Positions 43,701 to 53,312 of a stretch of 64,000 nt of DNA are shown here, piece by piece; within the stretch, counting starts at the first letter, position 1, and each line of letters starts with the position of its first letter. Origin of the DNA: Pyropia yezoensis (taxonomy: Eukaryota; Rhodophyta; Bangiophyceae; Bangiales; Bangiaceae); assembly GCA_009829735.1 (NCBI GenBank), contig CM020619.1, positions 14,825,589 through 14,889,588 on the forward strand, written 5' to 3'. The position numbers and the translations under genes are program-made. The notes beneath the pieces are model-generated. The model was not told the origin of the DNA, searched no databases, and saw only the letters and a list, made by a program, of their open reading frames with translations.

Positions 43701-43929
43701 CCGCGACGGGCGCCTGGGCGGTCGTGTTCCACACGGGCGCCACCCCATCGTCGACGGTGGCGGTCTTGACCAGCCGCCGGGGGCCCACGGACACGGTCAC
43801 GTACGGGCAGGGGGGCGCGGGTCCCGACAGGCGGGCGGCCAGGCGCTGCCGCGCGGACCGGGTGGAGGGGTCCCAGATGGAACGCCCGCTCCGGATGTGG
43901 ATGTCGAGGGTGCCGTGGAGGAGCGGCAT
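40711..43929 (-). CDS. phospholipase D, C2 type, three exons
   Basis: Exons on the minus strand: 43929-42910, 42606-41449, 41178-40711; introns of 303 and 270 nt with donors GTACGT and acceptors CTCGCCAG and CTCTCCAG. Joined product 881 residues, near the usual plant PLD length (about 800-850). An N-terminal C2 domain (residues 1-160; [10 protein letters not shown]) should give Ca-dependent membrane binding. The first catalytic HKD motif, HQKTVVVD, starts exon 2 (residue 341); the second, HSKMAIFD, is at residues 728-735 at the start of exon 3 and leads into [20 protein letters not shown] and IENQYFMGS are further PLD hallmarks. The enzyme cleaves phospholipids such as phosphatidylcholine to phosphatidic acid. 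A Gly/Ser-rich insert lies in exon 2 (about 42290-42060). Both HKD motifs sit directly at exon junctions. Confidence 0.93.
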
Positions 43930-45533
43930 CGCGGCTGCCAGAAGAGGAAGGGCAGCGGGAGGGGGAAGGGGGGGAAGGGCAGGCAAGCCGAGCGACGGGA
44001 AAAGGGAGGGGAATCCGTCAAAGAACAAGATGCAAGATGGGGTGCGGGGAGGGAAGGCGGGAGGTACCAGACGGACGCGCCCAGGGGCGCACAGAGGGTA
44101 CACGCCCGCCAAGGGGCGAACAGAGGGTACACGCCCACGCCCCGCGCCCGCCGTGCATCGACAGTCGGGGTGGATTGGCGGAAGTGTGAGCTGGCGGATG
44201 AGCTGGCGCATGTATGCGCTGGCGGAGGGTGGGGGTGCACCCGCGCGCAAGAATTGCCCTCGCGCCAGACCGACCACCGCGGCTTGGGGACGACCACCGC
44301 CGTGGCGCCTAGTCAGAGCAGCGTCGGAGGACGACAGGCGCCGCTGGCTGCAGCGTCCGCAGAGAGGGCAACGACAGGGTGACGGGCAGAAACTGGGGAG
44401 GGTGGCCGCGCGCGCAGCGTACAGAACGGCACAGTACAGTGTGTACCTATGTATGTATGTACATACATACACGTCAAGAAAAAACGCCCCACGCCGGCCC
44501 AGCGAGCGCGTGGCAGGCTCGGTGTCGAGGACGCGCTTGCTGTACGTGTGTACACTTTGTACGAGGGGAGCGCGCTCCCAATTCATGACGAGGTTGATAT
44601 GTATGAACTGTACTATTCGCACGGTACTACTGTACATACGTAGCTACTGTACGAACTGTACAGTACAAGCTGTGTTTTTGAGCTTTGACTGCGTTTAAGG
44701 GTTAGTTCCTACATACCTACCTACACGACATGGAACGCTCGGGAGAGGCACGCGGCACTGTCGCAGTCCCCAGGACGACACGTCATATCGGACGGTATGT
44801 ACGTACATACGCATATTGCATGCCGGCCCACGGAGGGCCGCGCTGCCTTCACCTCCGCACTGGTCTGGTCGTCGCGCGCACGGTCTCTACGCGACCCTTG
44901 CCGAAGCGGAGGCATGTGCAGCGTCCACGCAGAGGCTGCGCTTGCTCTGTCGCCGCGCTGGGGTGCGGCGTCGCCGCGCTGGGGTGCGGCGTCAGAAGAG
45001 GAGGGGTGAGCTGGGGCCCAGGCGGGCTGAGCTACGAACCCACCAATTCTCTAACGTAGCGCGGCGCCCTCCATCCCCAGACGGTAGGCCGCAGCGCCAA
45101 CAGGGCCTTTGCTCTCCTCCCAGCTTCCCTTGATGCCGCGCATTGTGCGCCGAGACGGAAGGGGGCGAGGGCACCCTCATCCCCTTCGCACCACCCCCAG
45201 CCTGCCGCCAAGAGAGCAGGCCGGAGGGCTCCTTCACTCCGAGACTTCAAAGCGTGGCCACCCTGCTCAGCCGGCGTGTGTGCGCCGCACACCACCCGCA
45301 TCTCGGTCCAATAATAAATGCTCGCCCTCGCCCCACCCTTCACCGCAGATGCAGCCGCCGCCGCAGCACAGTCCGCAGGCATGCGCTCGGCCGGCTGTGG
45401 CGCCGCGACGCGGGTGCGGCAACAAAACAAAAACGGGTACTGGGCTGTCGGTCGCCAGTGGCCTGCACCATTCAGCCCCCCCCCCACCTCCCCTCACCCC
45501 CAGCCCCCCGCGAACTCTCCCGCGGGAGAGTCC
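43930..45533. other. upstream region of phospholipase D with GTAC cluster
   Basis: No gene seen. 44419-44806 contains 15 GTAC tetramers, many inside longer palindromes: a 22-nt one at 44450-44471 built from TGTATG/CATACA units, and GTATGTACGTACATAC at 44795-44810. The stretch 44440-44700 is clearly AT-richer than its surroundings. A short direct repeat (CGCCGCGCTGGGGTGCGG, twice) lies at about 44950-44990. Confidence 0.6.
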
Positions 45534-46613
45534 CTACGAGGAATGGCCCCCAGACGGCGGGTCACCCGGCGCCCCCCTTCCCTCATTACCCTGCAGTCGC
45601 CGCGCGAGGCGCAGCGCGTGCGACTCGCGCAGCAGCCTGTTGGCCGCCGCGTACGCGCGCATCGCGCTTGCCGACGCTGCTGCGGCCGCCGCGGCGTCGA
45701 CCGCCACCGTCGGGGTGCTGGCACCAGCAGCCACACCAGGTCCGTGACCTGGTAGTGCCGACGCACTGCCGCCGAAGCCACCGCCGTCGACCCCAGGCGC
45801 AGCAAGTCGCGGGTCGGCGGCGCTAGCGCCACCGGTGCCGCTGCCTGCCCGCCCATCCCCGCAAATTGGTGCGATGCCCGCCCACTGCCGCGGCGGCGGT
45901 GGCCCGAGCAGTGGCGGCGACGGAAGCGGCGGCGGCGCCGATGGCGGCGGCAGCGCCACCACCCGCCGCGCACCCGCCACGCCACCCGCCGCCACGCCCG
46001 CCACGCTCGGAATGGGCGGCGGCGGGTAGCGCGCCCAGCTCGCCGACGCCGGAGGCGCCGGTCCGGCCGCCGTTGAGGAGGCGGCCCGCCAGTCATCACC
46101 CCCGCCGCCACCACCACCAACCACACTGTCGCCGGCGTCGCCCCATCCGACGGCGACTGGTGGACCCGGCACCCCGCCCCACCCCCAGCTGGCCCCCCCC
46201 GGCGCCTCAGCTGACCCCGCCCGATCCGCCCCCGCCGCCACCCCCGCAGGGGATGGCGGCTTCAGACCGCCATCAACGGGCGCGCACGCATGACCGCCGC
46301 CCCAGCGGGCCGCCCCACCGATACCGCCGGGCGCGGCGGAACCACCCCAACCGCCGCTGCCGCTGCCACCGCCGGCGCTAACGGCGGGCAGGGTGGGCGC
46401 CCACCACCCCCCGCCAAAACAATGGCGCTTAGCCGTCGGGGGGGGGGCGGGAGGGGGGGAGGCGGGTGCGCCACCGCCGCTGCCGCCACCCATGTCCATC
46501 GACTCATCTCCCCCGCCGCCGCCGCCGCCATCACCACCAGTGCCGCCGCCGCTGGCATCATCATGCTCGTCCATAACCGGCCATGCCCAACCGGCGCCGC
46601 GTGGGCGCTTCAT
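45534..46613 (-). CDS. Gly/Pro-rich protein of unknown function
   Basis: 359 residues from the ATG at 46613 (MKRPRGAGWAWPVMDEHDD); the frame is also open upstream to 46841. Almost the whole protein is Gly/Pro/Ala/Ser-rich. Two ordered-looking parts: a basic patch with aromatic residues (TAKRHCFGGGWWAP, near residue 60) and a C-terminal helix (MRAYAAANRLLRESHALRLARRLQ) ending about 20 residues before the stop. The short basic motifs and the disorder would suit a nuclear or regulatory protein, but that is a guess. The opposite strand is also open over much of this region, so the call rests on the start, the length and the ordered C-terminal helix. Confidence 0.4.
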   Translation of the reverse strand: MKRPRGAGWAWPVMDEHDDASGGGTGGDGGGGGGGDESMDMGGGSGGGAPASPPPAPPPTAKRHCFGGGWWAPTLPAVSAGGGSGSGGWGGSAAPGGIGGAARWGGGHACAPVDGGLKPPSPAGVAAGADRAGSAEAPGGASWGWGGVPGPPVAVGWGDAGDSVVGGGGGGGDDWRAASSTAAGPAPPASASWARYPPPPIPSVAGVAAGGVAGARRVVALPPPSAPPPLPSPPLLGPPPPRQWAGIAPICGDGRAGSGTGGASAADPRLAAPGVDGGGFGGSASALPGHGPGVAAGASTPTVAVDAAAAAAASASAMRAYAAANRLLRESHALRLARRLQGNEGRGAPGDPPSGGHSS

Positions 46614-47710
46614 GACGGCCGTTCGGCCAAAACAAAATACCCAGGGCAGGGGGAGGGGCAGGGAAACAGAGGCAGATGAAGGGCGCGCTTCCCAGGGCCA
46701 GATGACCGCAACAGACGCCAAAGAAGGGGAGTCCCAGACTAGATGCGGGCTCCGGTCGCGGCCGGCCGTGGCGTCGACCACACGAGCGGTGCCGTGAGGA
46801 GAAAACAAACTGCCAAGCCGCGCTGAGTGCGCCGGCCGCAACGACGAACAGAGGGGGGGAAGGACTCAGCAGGGGACGAGTAGCGAGCAGAAAAGCGGCC
46901 GTCGCCTCTGACAGGCACAGACGGCCGCGACGTCGAGAGGGGAGTGCGCACCCGGGCACGTGGCTGGGGGGGAAGGGGGGGCGTCGAACGTGCTGGGGAC
47001 GGGTGCTGGTAGAGGTGTTCACAAACGACCCCTTCCAGATACGTCGAGGAGCAGGGGGGGGCCATGGGATGCAGCTGGGACAGCGGGGGGCCGTCTCAGT
47101 GGGACGAATTACTCTTCAGCTCGAGGCAATAAGGGGGGGGCGCGACACCCAGGCTTGAACGTCTCTTGCGTCCAAAGTTCGCGCGCAAAACCGCGACTGT
47201 CAGGACGCAATAAACCGAATCTTTGTTGGGTCGGGTCATTTACAACCCGGTATTTACTTCCAGCAGGGTTCAGACATCATGCTAAAAATGCTACTGTCTT
47301 CGTGCATCTCGCGCATTTCTGGTGTCAGGCAGACCGAAGTCATGGACATTGACTGATCGGTAAAGTTTCCTAGTTGACCGGACTGTGCTGACGGAGCCTC
47401 GACCGCCAGAGTCACGGCCTCGTGTCGGCGACCAGAAGACAGCCACCACCTAGTCCGAGTCCGCGGGCCGGCCCCGCGGCGTCCGTCCCAGCCGCGCCAT
47501 CTCTTCTCTTGTCCTCGTCTCCATCGCCCTTTGTCTGTCGTTCTTGAACGAGCTTCAAGGATACCTCACGGCCCTTTTTGGTCATCGCTGGCCACAGAGA
47601 GTGGCGCGTCGGCCGCCTGTGCACCCCCCCCCCGCCCCCTCTCTTCCCGTCCTGGTGGCAGGCGTGGCGGCACGGCTGCGCGGTGGCGCTCCATCCCCCT
47701 AGCAGGCACG
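46614..47710. other. divergent intergenic region
   Basis: Lies between the minus-strand start at 46613 and the plus-strand pseudokinase gene at 47711. An AT-richer part at 47150-47400 shows no supported gene. The last 200 bases are probably the 5' untranslated region of the pseudokinase gene. Confidence 0.45.
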
Positions 47711-50443
47711 ATGCAGTACCTACAGAATCTCCAGAAGCTGATGGTCAAAGACCTCGGCTTTGGCTACACCCTCGGCGAGGCCATCCCATGCGTGGACCCG
47801 TCGCCGCTCTTCACCCTCCACCGGTCGACCAAGAAGGAGGATGGTAGCCCCGCGCTCGTCCTCGCTCACGTCCCTGCAAAGGCAGGGGGCGGGGGGGGGA
47901 TTGCTCCCTCCCGGGGTCCCGCCCGTGCCGACCTCGCCCGTGCCGCCCTTCGGCAGCTTCGGTCGGTGCGCCACCCCGACGTGCTGCGGTACGTGGATTC
48001 GGTCGACGCCCCCGACGGGACGCTCTACATTGCAACCGAGGCGGCCGTGCCGCTGTCGCACTTGCTGGCGTCCGAGAACCCTCCACCGCTGCCCGCGCTA
48101 CTGTGGGGGCTATTTACGCTGTCCCGAGCGCTCGGCTTTCTCCACTCGTCCGGCAAACTTCACGGCCGTCTGTCGCCCGCCACGGTGTTTGTGACCGCCG
48201 GCGGAGACTGGCGGCTGGGTGGCTTTGACGCGGCCTGCACCGCGTCGACCGCGGCCACCGCCCTGCCGTCGGTGGGGATTGCTGACCTCCAGTACGCCCG
48301 GTATATGGCACCCGAAATGGCCCGCGGTGACTGGGCAGGCATTGCGGCCGGTCCGGTCTCGGCGGTCGACTCGTGGGCGTACGGGTGCCTTATTTACGAG
48401 GTACACTCGCGGGCATTTACGTCGGCCGAGCAGCTGCGCAATGTGGGGTGCATCCCCAAGGGCCTCCTTCCCGCCTACCAAAAACTCCTCGCATCGAACC
48501 CTGCGGCCCGCGCGCCGGCAGGGGAGGTGGTCACTCTTCCCGCGCTAGCACGGTCCCCTTTTGTGACAGCCAACCTGTTTGTAGAAGACCTGGCCCTCAA
48601 GGGCGCCGTGGAGCGCGAGGCCTTCCTGGCCAAGATCCCAGGCGCGACGGAGGGGTTGCCTGACGGCTTTTGCCTCCACAAGCTGCTACCTCTCCTCGAC
48701 GCGACGGTCATGGCGGCGGCCACGGCGGGGGGCGGCGCGGCGGGTGCTGCGGCGGCCGTGGGCGTTGCACCGGGCGGTACGGTCGTGTCGGCTGCTGCCG
48801 TGGCCGTTGTAGTGCATCTGCATGGGCGCCTGCCTGCAGCCACTTTTTCCTCCTCCGTCCTGTCGCCGTATGTGGTCCGTTGGGTGGCTGCCCCCAGCGC
48901 GGACCGGTCACTCCGCACGGAGCTGTTGTCCCAGCTGGCCACCTTTGCTCCCGCCCTCTCCGACGCGGACATCAATGGTGGGGTGTTTGCGGGGCTCGTT
49001 GCCGCGTTTGGTGACGCCAACTCGCCCGCCCTCCGGGACGCGGCGGTCAAGTCGAGTCTGTCCATCGCCCCTAGGCTGACGGATAAGCACCTAAACGTCA
49101 CCTTGATGGGCCACTTCGCGCGGCTGCAGCTAGACGCTGAGCCCGCCATTCGCACCAACACAACGGTGTGCATTGGAAAGCTGGCGTCGCGGCTGACGCC
49201 TGCGGCGCGGGCCAAGGTGCTCCTACCGGCGTTTCTCCGCGCCCTTAAAGATCCCTTCCCTCCAGCGCGGTCGGCCGCGCTCGCCGCCCTCCTCGCGGCC
49301 GTACCTCTCTACTCTACCCCCGATGCGGCTGTGCGGGTGCTGCCGGCCGCCGCGCCCTGCCTCGTTGATTCTGCCGCCGACGTGCGGGCCGCGGCGTTTG
49401 CGTTGCTCGCCGCGCTGACGCCCCGCTTGGAAGCGCATTCCGCCGACATGGGGCGCGCCGCCGATGCGGCCGCCGCGTCGGCGGCGGCAAAGGGCTCCCC
49501 GGCGGGGGCGGGTGGGGGGTCAGGCCCCAGCGGTGGTCTCGGCGCGGCGGGCTGGGGCATGTCCTCCCTCTCCTCGCTAACGTCAGCGCTGCTCAAGACG
49601 GGCGCCGGTGCAGCTGTGGCCAATGGGGGAGGCGGGGGGCTAGGGGGTGCAGCCGGTGGGTTAGGGGGAGGAGTGGACCCCGCCGCCGCCGCGGCGGCCA
49701 CCCAGCGGGCGGGGGCAGGTGTCGGCTTTGGCTCCGACTCGTGGTCGTCGTCCGCCGCGACGCCAGTAGCGGCCGCGGCGCCCGCCGCCGCGGGCAACGG
49801 CCCACCCGGCTCTGCTGCGTCGTCGCGGCCGGCAGGCCGGATGGCCGGCGCGGCGTTATCCAGTGGCGGCCGCCCACTAGTTGGAGGTCCCGCCACCGCC
49901 CCCTCCGCCGCCGCCGCCGACGATGCCGACGACGCGGGATCTGACTGGGGCGACCTGGACGACACGTTTGGCGCTGGTGGCGGTGGCGATGATGACGACG
50001 AGGAAGAGGCGGCGGCGGCAGCGTCGGCGGCGGCGGCTGCCACCGGCCGTGGCCGCCCCGGGGGGTCCACCTCCTCGGTCGATGCCTTTTTTGGGGCGCC
50101 TGCCGCGTCGCCTGCCGGCGCCCGGCGGCCGCCGGGCGGCGGCCTGGGTGGCCTCGGCGGCCTGAGCGGCCTGGGAGCCGGCGGGCCGCCAGCCCGCCCG
50201 GCTGGGCCGCCCGCCCAGTCGTTGGCGGCGGCACCACCGCGGCGGTCGCCCGCCGGCCGTGGGCGGCCTGCACCGGGACGTGCCGGTACCGCCACCACTA
50301 CCACGGCCGCCGCGCCGTCGCCGTCCGCGTCGGGCCGGCCGTTGGGCCGCCTGGCCGCCGCGGCGGCGTCGCGCAAGACCGAGGCCGACGACTGGGAGGC
50401 GCTGCTGGGCAGTACGGGGCCTGCACGGCCGCGCAAGCGGTGA
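47711..50443 (+). CDS. SCY1-like pseudokinase with HEAT repeats
   Basis: 910 residues, single exon, from the ATG at 47711 (GGCACGATGC); the next in-frame Met is 40 nt downstream and would cost the conserved start (MQYLQNLQKLM). Residues about 10-300 are a kinase-like fold: the catalytic-loop HRD is replaced (LHGRLSPATVFV) and DFG reads GFD, while the APE element is kept (YMAPEM). It is therefore a pseudokinase of the SCYL1 type. Residues about 350-610 are alpha-helical HEAT repeats (LLSQLATFAPALSDADI; DAEPAIRTNTTVCIGKLASRL). The tail is Gly/Ala/Pro-rich and ends DDWEALLGS...PRKR. SCYL1 proteins bind COPI coats in Golgi-ER traffic, and the basic C-terminus fits a coat-binding tail; that is by family, not shown here. 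Confidence 0.9.
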   Translation: MQYLQNLQKLMVKDLGFGYTLGEAIPCVDPSPLFTLHRSTKKEDGSPALVLAHVPAKAGGGGGIAPSRGPARADLARAALRQLRSVRHPDVLRYVDSVDAPDGTLYIATEAAVPLSHLLASENPPPLPALLWGLFTLSRALGFLHSSGKLHGRLSPATVFVTAGGDWRLGGFDAACTASTAATALPSVGIADLQYARYMAPEMARGDWAGIAAGPVSAVDSWAYGCLIYEVHSRAFTSAEQLRNVGCIPKGLLPAYQKLLASNPAARAPAGEVVTLPALARSPFVTANLFVEDLALKGAVEREAFLAKIPGATEGLPDGFCLHKLLPLLDATVMAAATAGGGAAGAAAAVGVAPGGTVVSAAAVAVVVHLHGRLPAATFSSSVLSPYVVRWVAAPSADRSLRTELLSQLATFAPALSDADINGGVFAGLVAAFGDANSPALRDAAVKSSLSIAPRLTDKHLNVTLMGHFARLQLDAEPAIRTNTTVCIGKLASRLTPAARAKVLLPAFLRALKDPFPPARSAALAALLAAVPLYSTPDAAVRVLPAAAPCLVDSAADVRAAAFALLAALTPRLEAHSADMGRAADAAAASAAAKGSPAGAGGGSGPSGGLGAAGWGMSSLSSLTSALLKTGAGAAVANGGGGGLGGAAGGLGGGVDPAAAAAATQRAGAGVGFGSDSWSSSAATPVAAAAPAAAGNGPPGSAASSRPAGRMAGAALSSGGRPLVGGPATAPSAAAADDADDAGSDWGDLDDTFGAGGGGDDDDEEEAAAAASAAAAATGRGRPGGSTSSVDAFFGAPAASPAGARRPPGGGLGGLGGLSGLGAGGPPARPAGPPAQSLAAAPPRRSPAGRGRPAPGRAGTATTTTAAAPSPSASGRPLGRLAAAAASRKTEADDWEALLGSTGPARPRKR

Positions 50444-50951
50444 CGGGTGTTGGCGAGGGGCGGAGGGCCGTGGGGATTGAATGGATTGAGTGGGGGTGAA
50501 GCGGCCGGCGGGGTGGCGGGGGGGCGGGCACGGCCCGAGCGGGCGGTGGTCTCGTCGTCGGCGGGCGTTTGTGGGTGCGCAGCGGCAGGAATGCAATGCT
50601 GTGGGGCGCAAGGCGCTCCCGTGACAGCCGCATGGGACCTGTCCCTGCAGCCAGTCCACGCTGTACTCCTTCCCTTGTATTTCTTCTTCAACCGCAGTCA
50701 GTCTGCTTCGCTGACTTGTTTTCTCACCAGACAGTTGGCACGGCGCAAGCGGTAACAGGAACATGACATGGACACATCCCCAGTCTGCACATTGTGCAGA
50801 CCGGGGACGACACTGTACACAGCGGGTAGCACAGCAAAGCGTGCAGGAACCCGCCGGACCACACCCCTCGCAGCCATGGCAACAAGAAAAGCAACAAGAA
50901 ATCAAGACAAACAAGAGAACATCACAGAGAGAACGGGGGCAGGGCACACCC
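50444..50951. other. convergent intergenic region
   Basis: 508 bp between the pseudokinase stop and the stop of the minus-strand zinc-finger gene. No gene or clear polyadenylation signal seen; somewhat AT-richer at 50660-50940. Confidence 0.5.
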
Positions 50952-52929
50952 TCAAAGCCCCCCTCCCCCCCCTCCCGTCATCAGGAGCCCCCCGTCATGC
51001 GAGCCTGGCGGGCCGCTTACCCCTCCCAGCACCGCTCCCCCCCCCCCGCCCCCCCCCTCGGAAGGTGCAGGGACGCCCGCCGCGTGCACCGCCCGCATGT
51101 GGCGGTTGAGGTAGTAGCGGCGGCTAAAGCTGGCCGCACACACCCCGCACACGTAGGGCTTACACAGCTGGTGGATGGCCAGATGGTGCTTCTTCAGGTC
51201 GCTCTTGTAGCCAAACCGCTTGGTGCACCCCGCCTCCTCGCACACGTACGGCCGCTTCTTTTCGTGCACCGACTCGTAGTGGGCCTTGAGCTTTGACGCC
51301 GCCGCAAAGCCGTGCGCACACGCGGAGCACGCGTACGGCCGGTGCTTGAGGTGCACCTCGCGGGTGTGCTTGAGCAGGTCCGACCGAAATGGAAACCGCT
51401 TGGCGCACGTGTCGCACTTGAACTGCCGGACGCCCAGGTGCGCCACCCGCACGTGCGCCTGCAAACGCCACGACTTGGAAAACGTCCGCATGCACTGCGA
51501 GCACGGGTGCTCGGAGGGGGCGGCGCCACCGGTGCCGCCGCCGGCACTGCTGCCGACGCCGCCGCCACTAGGGCCGCCACCGCCAGAGGGCCCCCCGAGG
51601 CCACCGCCGCCCATCCCAGCTGGAGGTAGGCCCCCCAGGTGGGGTCCCCCGTCTGGCGGGGCCGGCCCCAACGGCGGTGGCCCGCCCCGGCCGAGGTACC
51701 CCGGGAAGGCAGACGAGAAGGATGCGCCGTAGGCACCGCCAGGCGGGACGCCCGGCATGCCGCCCAGCCCCCCCCCTCCGTACGCTCCCCCTGGGGGCGC
51801 GCCCGGCGCGGCGATGAGCCCGCCGCCGCCACCGCCACCTGCCGCCCCAACTCCCGCCCCAGGGGTGGCGCTCCCCCCAGGTGCGGCCGACAGCGGGGAC
51901 ATGAGTACCCCCCCAGGGGAGGACCCCGCCGTCGTTGTCCCCGTGATGGTGGAGAAGGACAGGTCCGCGCGGCCGACGCCAAAGTGGAGCGGCGCCACCG
52001 GGTGCGCGCCCAGCGGCCCGTATGCGCCGCCACCACCGGGCAGGGAGGTGAGCGGCGCCGTCGGCGCGGCGTCAGACCTTGGCACCCCCGACGGCGCCCA
52101 CGACGGTGGCCCAGGCCGCCCTTGGCCATAGGCCGCTGCGCCCTGGTGCTGGTCACCGGGGTGGCCGCCGCCGCTTCCGTCAGGGCGGTAGAAGTGGCCT
52201 GTCGGTGCTGCCGACGGGTCGCCACCGCCCGTGGGCCGGCCGTCCCGGTGGCCGACCCCGGCGGGCTCCTTGGGGTGCAGCGGCGGCATCGGGTGGCCGC
52301 CCCCTCCTTGCAGCGGGTGGTGGTAGTATGGCGGGGGCGCGCCGCTGAGCGGCCGCCCCGGATCCGCCGCCCCAAACGCCACCGTCCCCCCATGCGTATG
52401 GCCGTACGCCGCATAGGCAGCGGGCGCTATTGCGGGCGCGGCGGAGGGTGTCCCCGCCGCCGCGGCCGCGGCCGCCCCGTCACCGCCCGCCCCTGCCCCC
52501 CCGCCGCCGCCGCCGCCGCCGCCGTGCGGCGGTGGCCGCCCGCCACCCCCGCCTACAGCTGCGAGCGGGTGCGAGCCGTAGTGACCGGCCATCCCACCCC
52601 CGTCGGGCACACCCCCGTACGAGGTCCCCCCGGACCAGGTGGGGTAGTACGTGCCGCCATTCGCCTTGGGTGCCACCCCCGCCCCCCCCGGGGGCGGGGC
52701 GCCCCCACTGACGGCGGGGGAGAGCGGCGGCCACCCACTGCCAGGGCCGCCAAGGGAGGAGGCCATGGACGACAGCACCCGCGCGGCAGCGTCTTGGGCG
52801 ACCCCGCCGCCACCGCCGCCGCTGCCGCCGCCACTACCACCGCCCATGGATGGCCCCGCGTGGATGGGCGGCCGGCCGGCTTCGGCGCTGGGATGGCCAC
52901 CCGCACCCCGTCCCCCCTGCCCGCCCCCT

Positions 52930-52967
<38 letters not shown>

Positions 52968-53312
52968 CCCCCCCGCGTCCCCCACCGCCGGGAAGAGCCC
53001 GAGGATGTCTGCGTGAAAGTCCCGTCCGTCATCCCCCGCAACGCCCGTCGGAGCGGGCATCCACTGGGGCGCCGACGTGGGCGGCGCGGCCGACGCGGCA
53101 CCACCACCACCACCGCCGCCACCACCGCCACCACCACCGCCGCCGCTCCCGCCGCCGCCACCGCCGCCACCGCCGCCGCCGCCTGCTCCGCCAACCGCCG
53201 CGCCGCTGCCGTCGTCGGCGGCAGGGCCGCCACCACCACCCACAGATCGCTCTTGTCTCGCCGCGGCGGCCGCGGCAGCAGAGCCACTGTTGCACAACTT
53301 GGCAATGTCCAT
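50952..53312 (-). CDS. C2H2 zinc-finger protein, five tandem fingers, Gly-rich N-terminus
   Basis: 786 residues, single frame, start MDIAKLCNSG at 53312. Residues 1-595 are low complexity (Gly, Pro, Ala, Ser, with occasional His/Tyr). Residues about 600-745 hold five C2H2 fingers in a row: CSQCMRTFSKSWRLQAHVRVAH, CDTCAKRF, CSACAHGF, CEEAGCTKRFGYKSD and CGVCAASFSRRYYLNRHMRAVH (each listed in part). Short linkers of the HxRPY type (LKHRPYAC, KKRPYVC, LCKPYVC) are characteristic of sequence-specific DNA-binding fingers. Likely a nuclear transcription factor; target unknown. The Gly-rich part contains several polyglycine runs encoded by CCG/CCA repeats on the plus strand (52915-52975, 53098-53190), where length errors are likely. 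Confidence 0.85.

Noticed and set aside
47270-47360. Possible tail of a second copy of the large transposase-like gene (ends ...ATGGACATTGACTGA, like 11420-11437)
   Set aside because: The match is only about 20 bases around a stop codon with no upstream similarity; it is probably chance.
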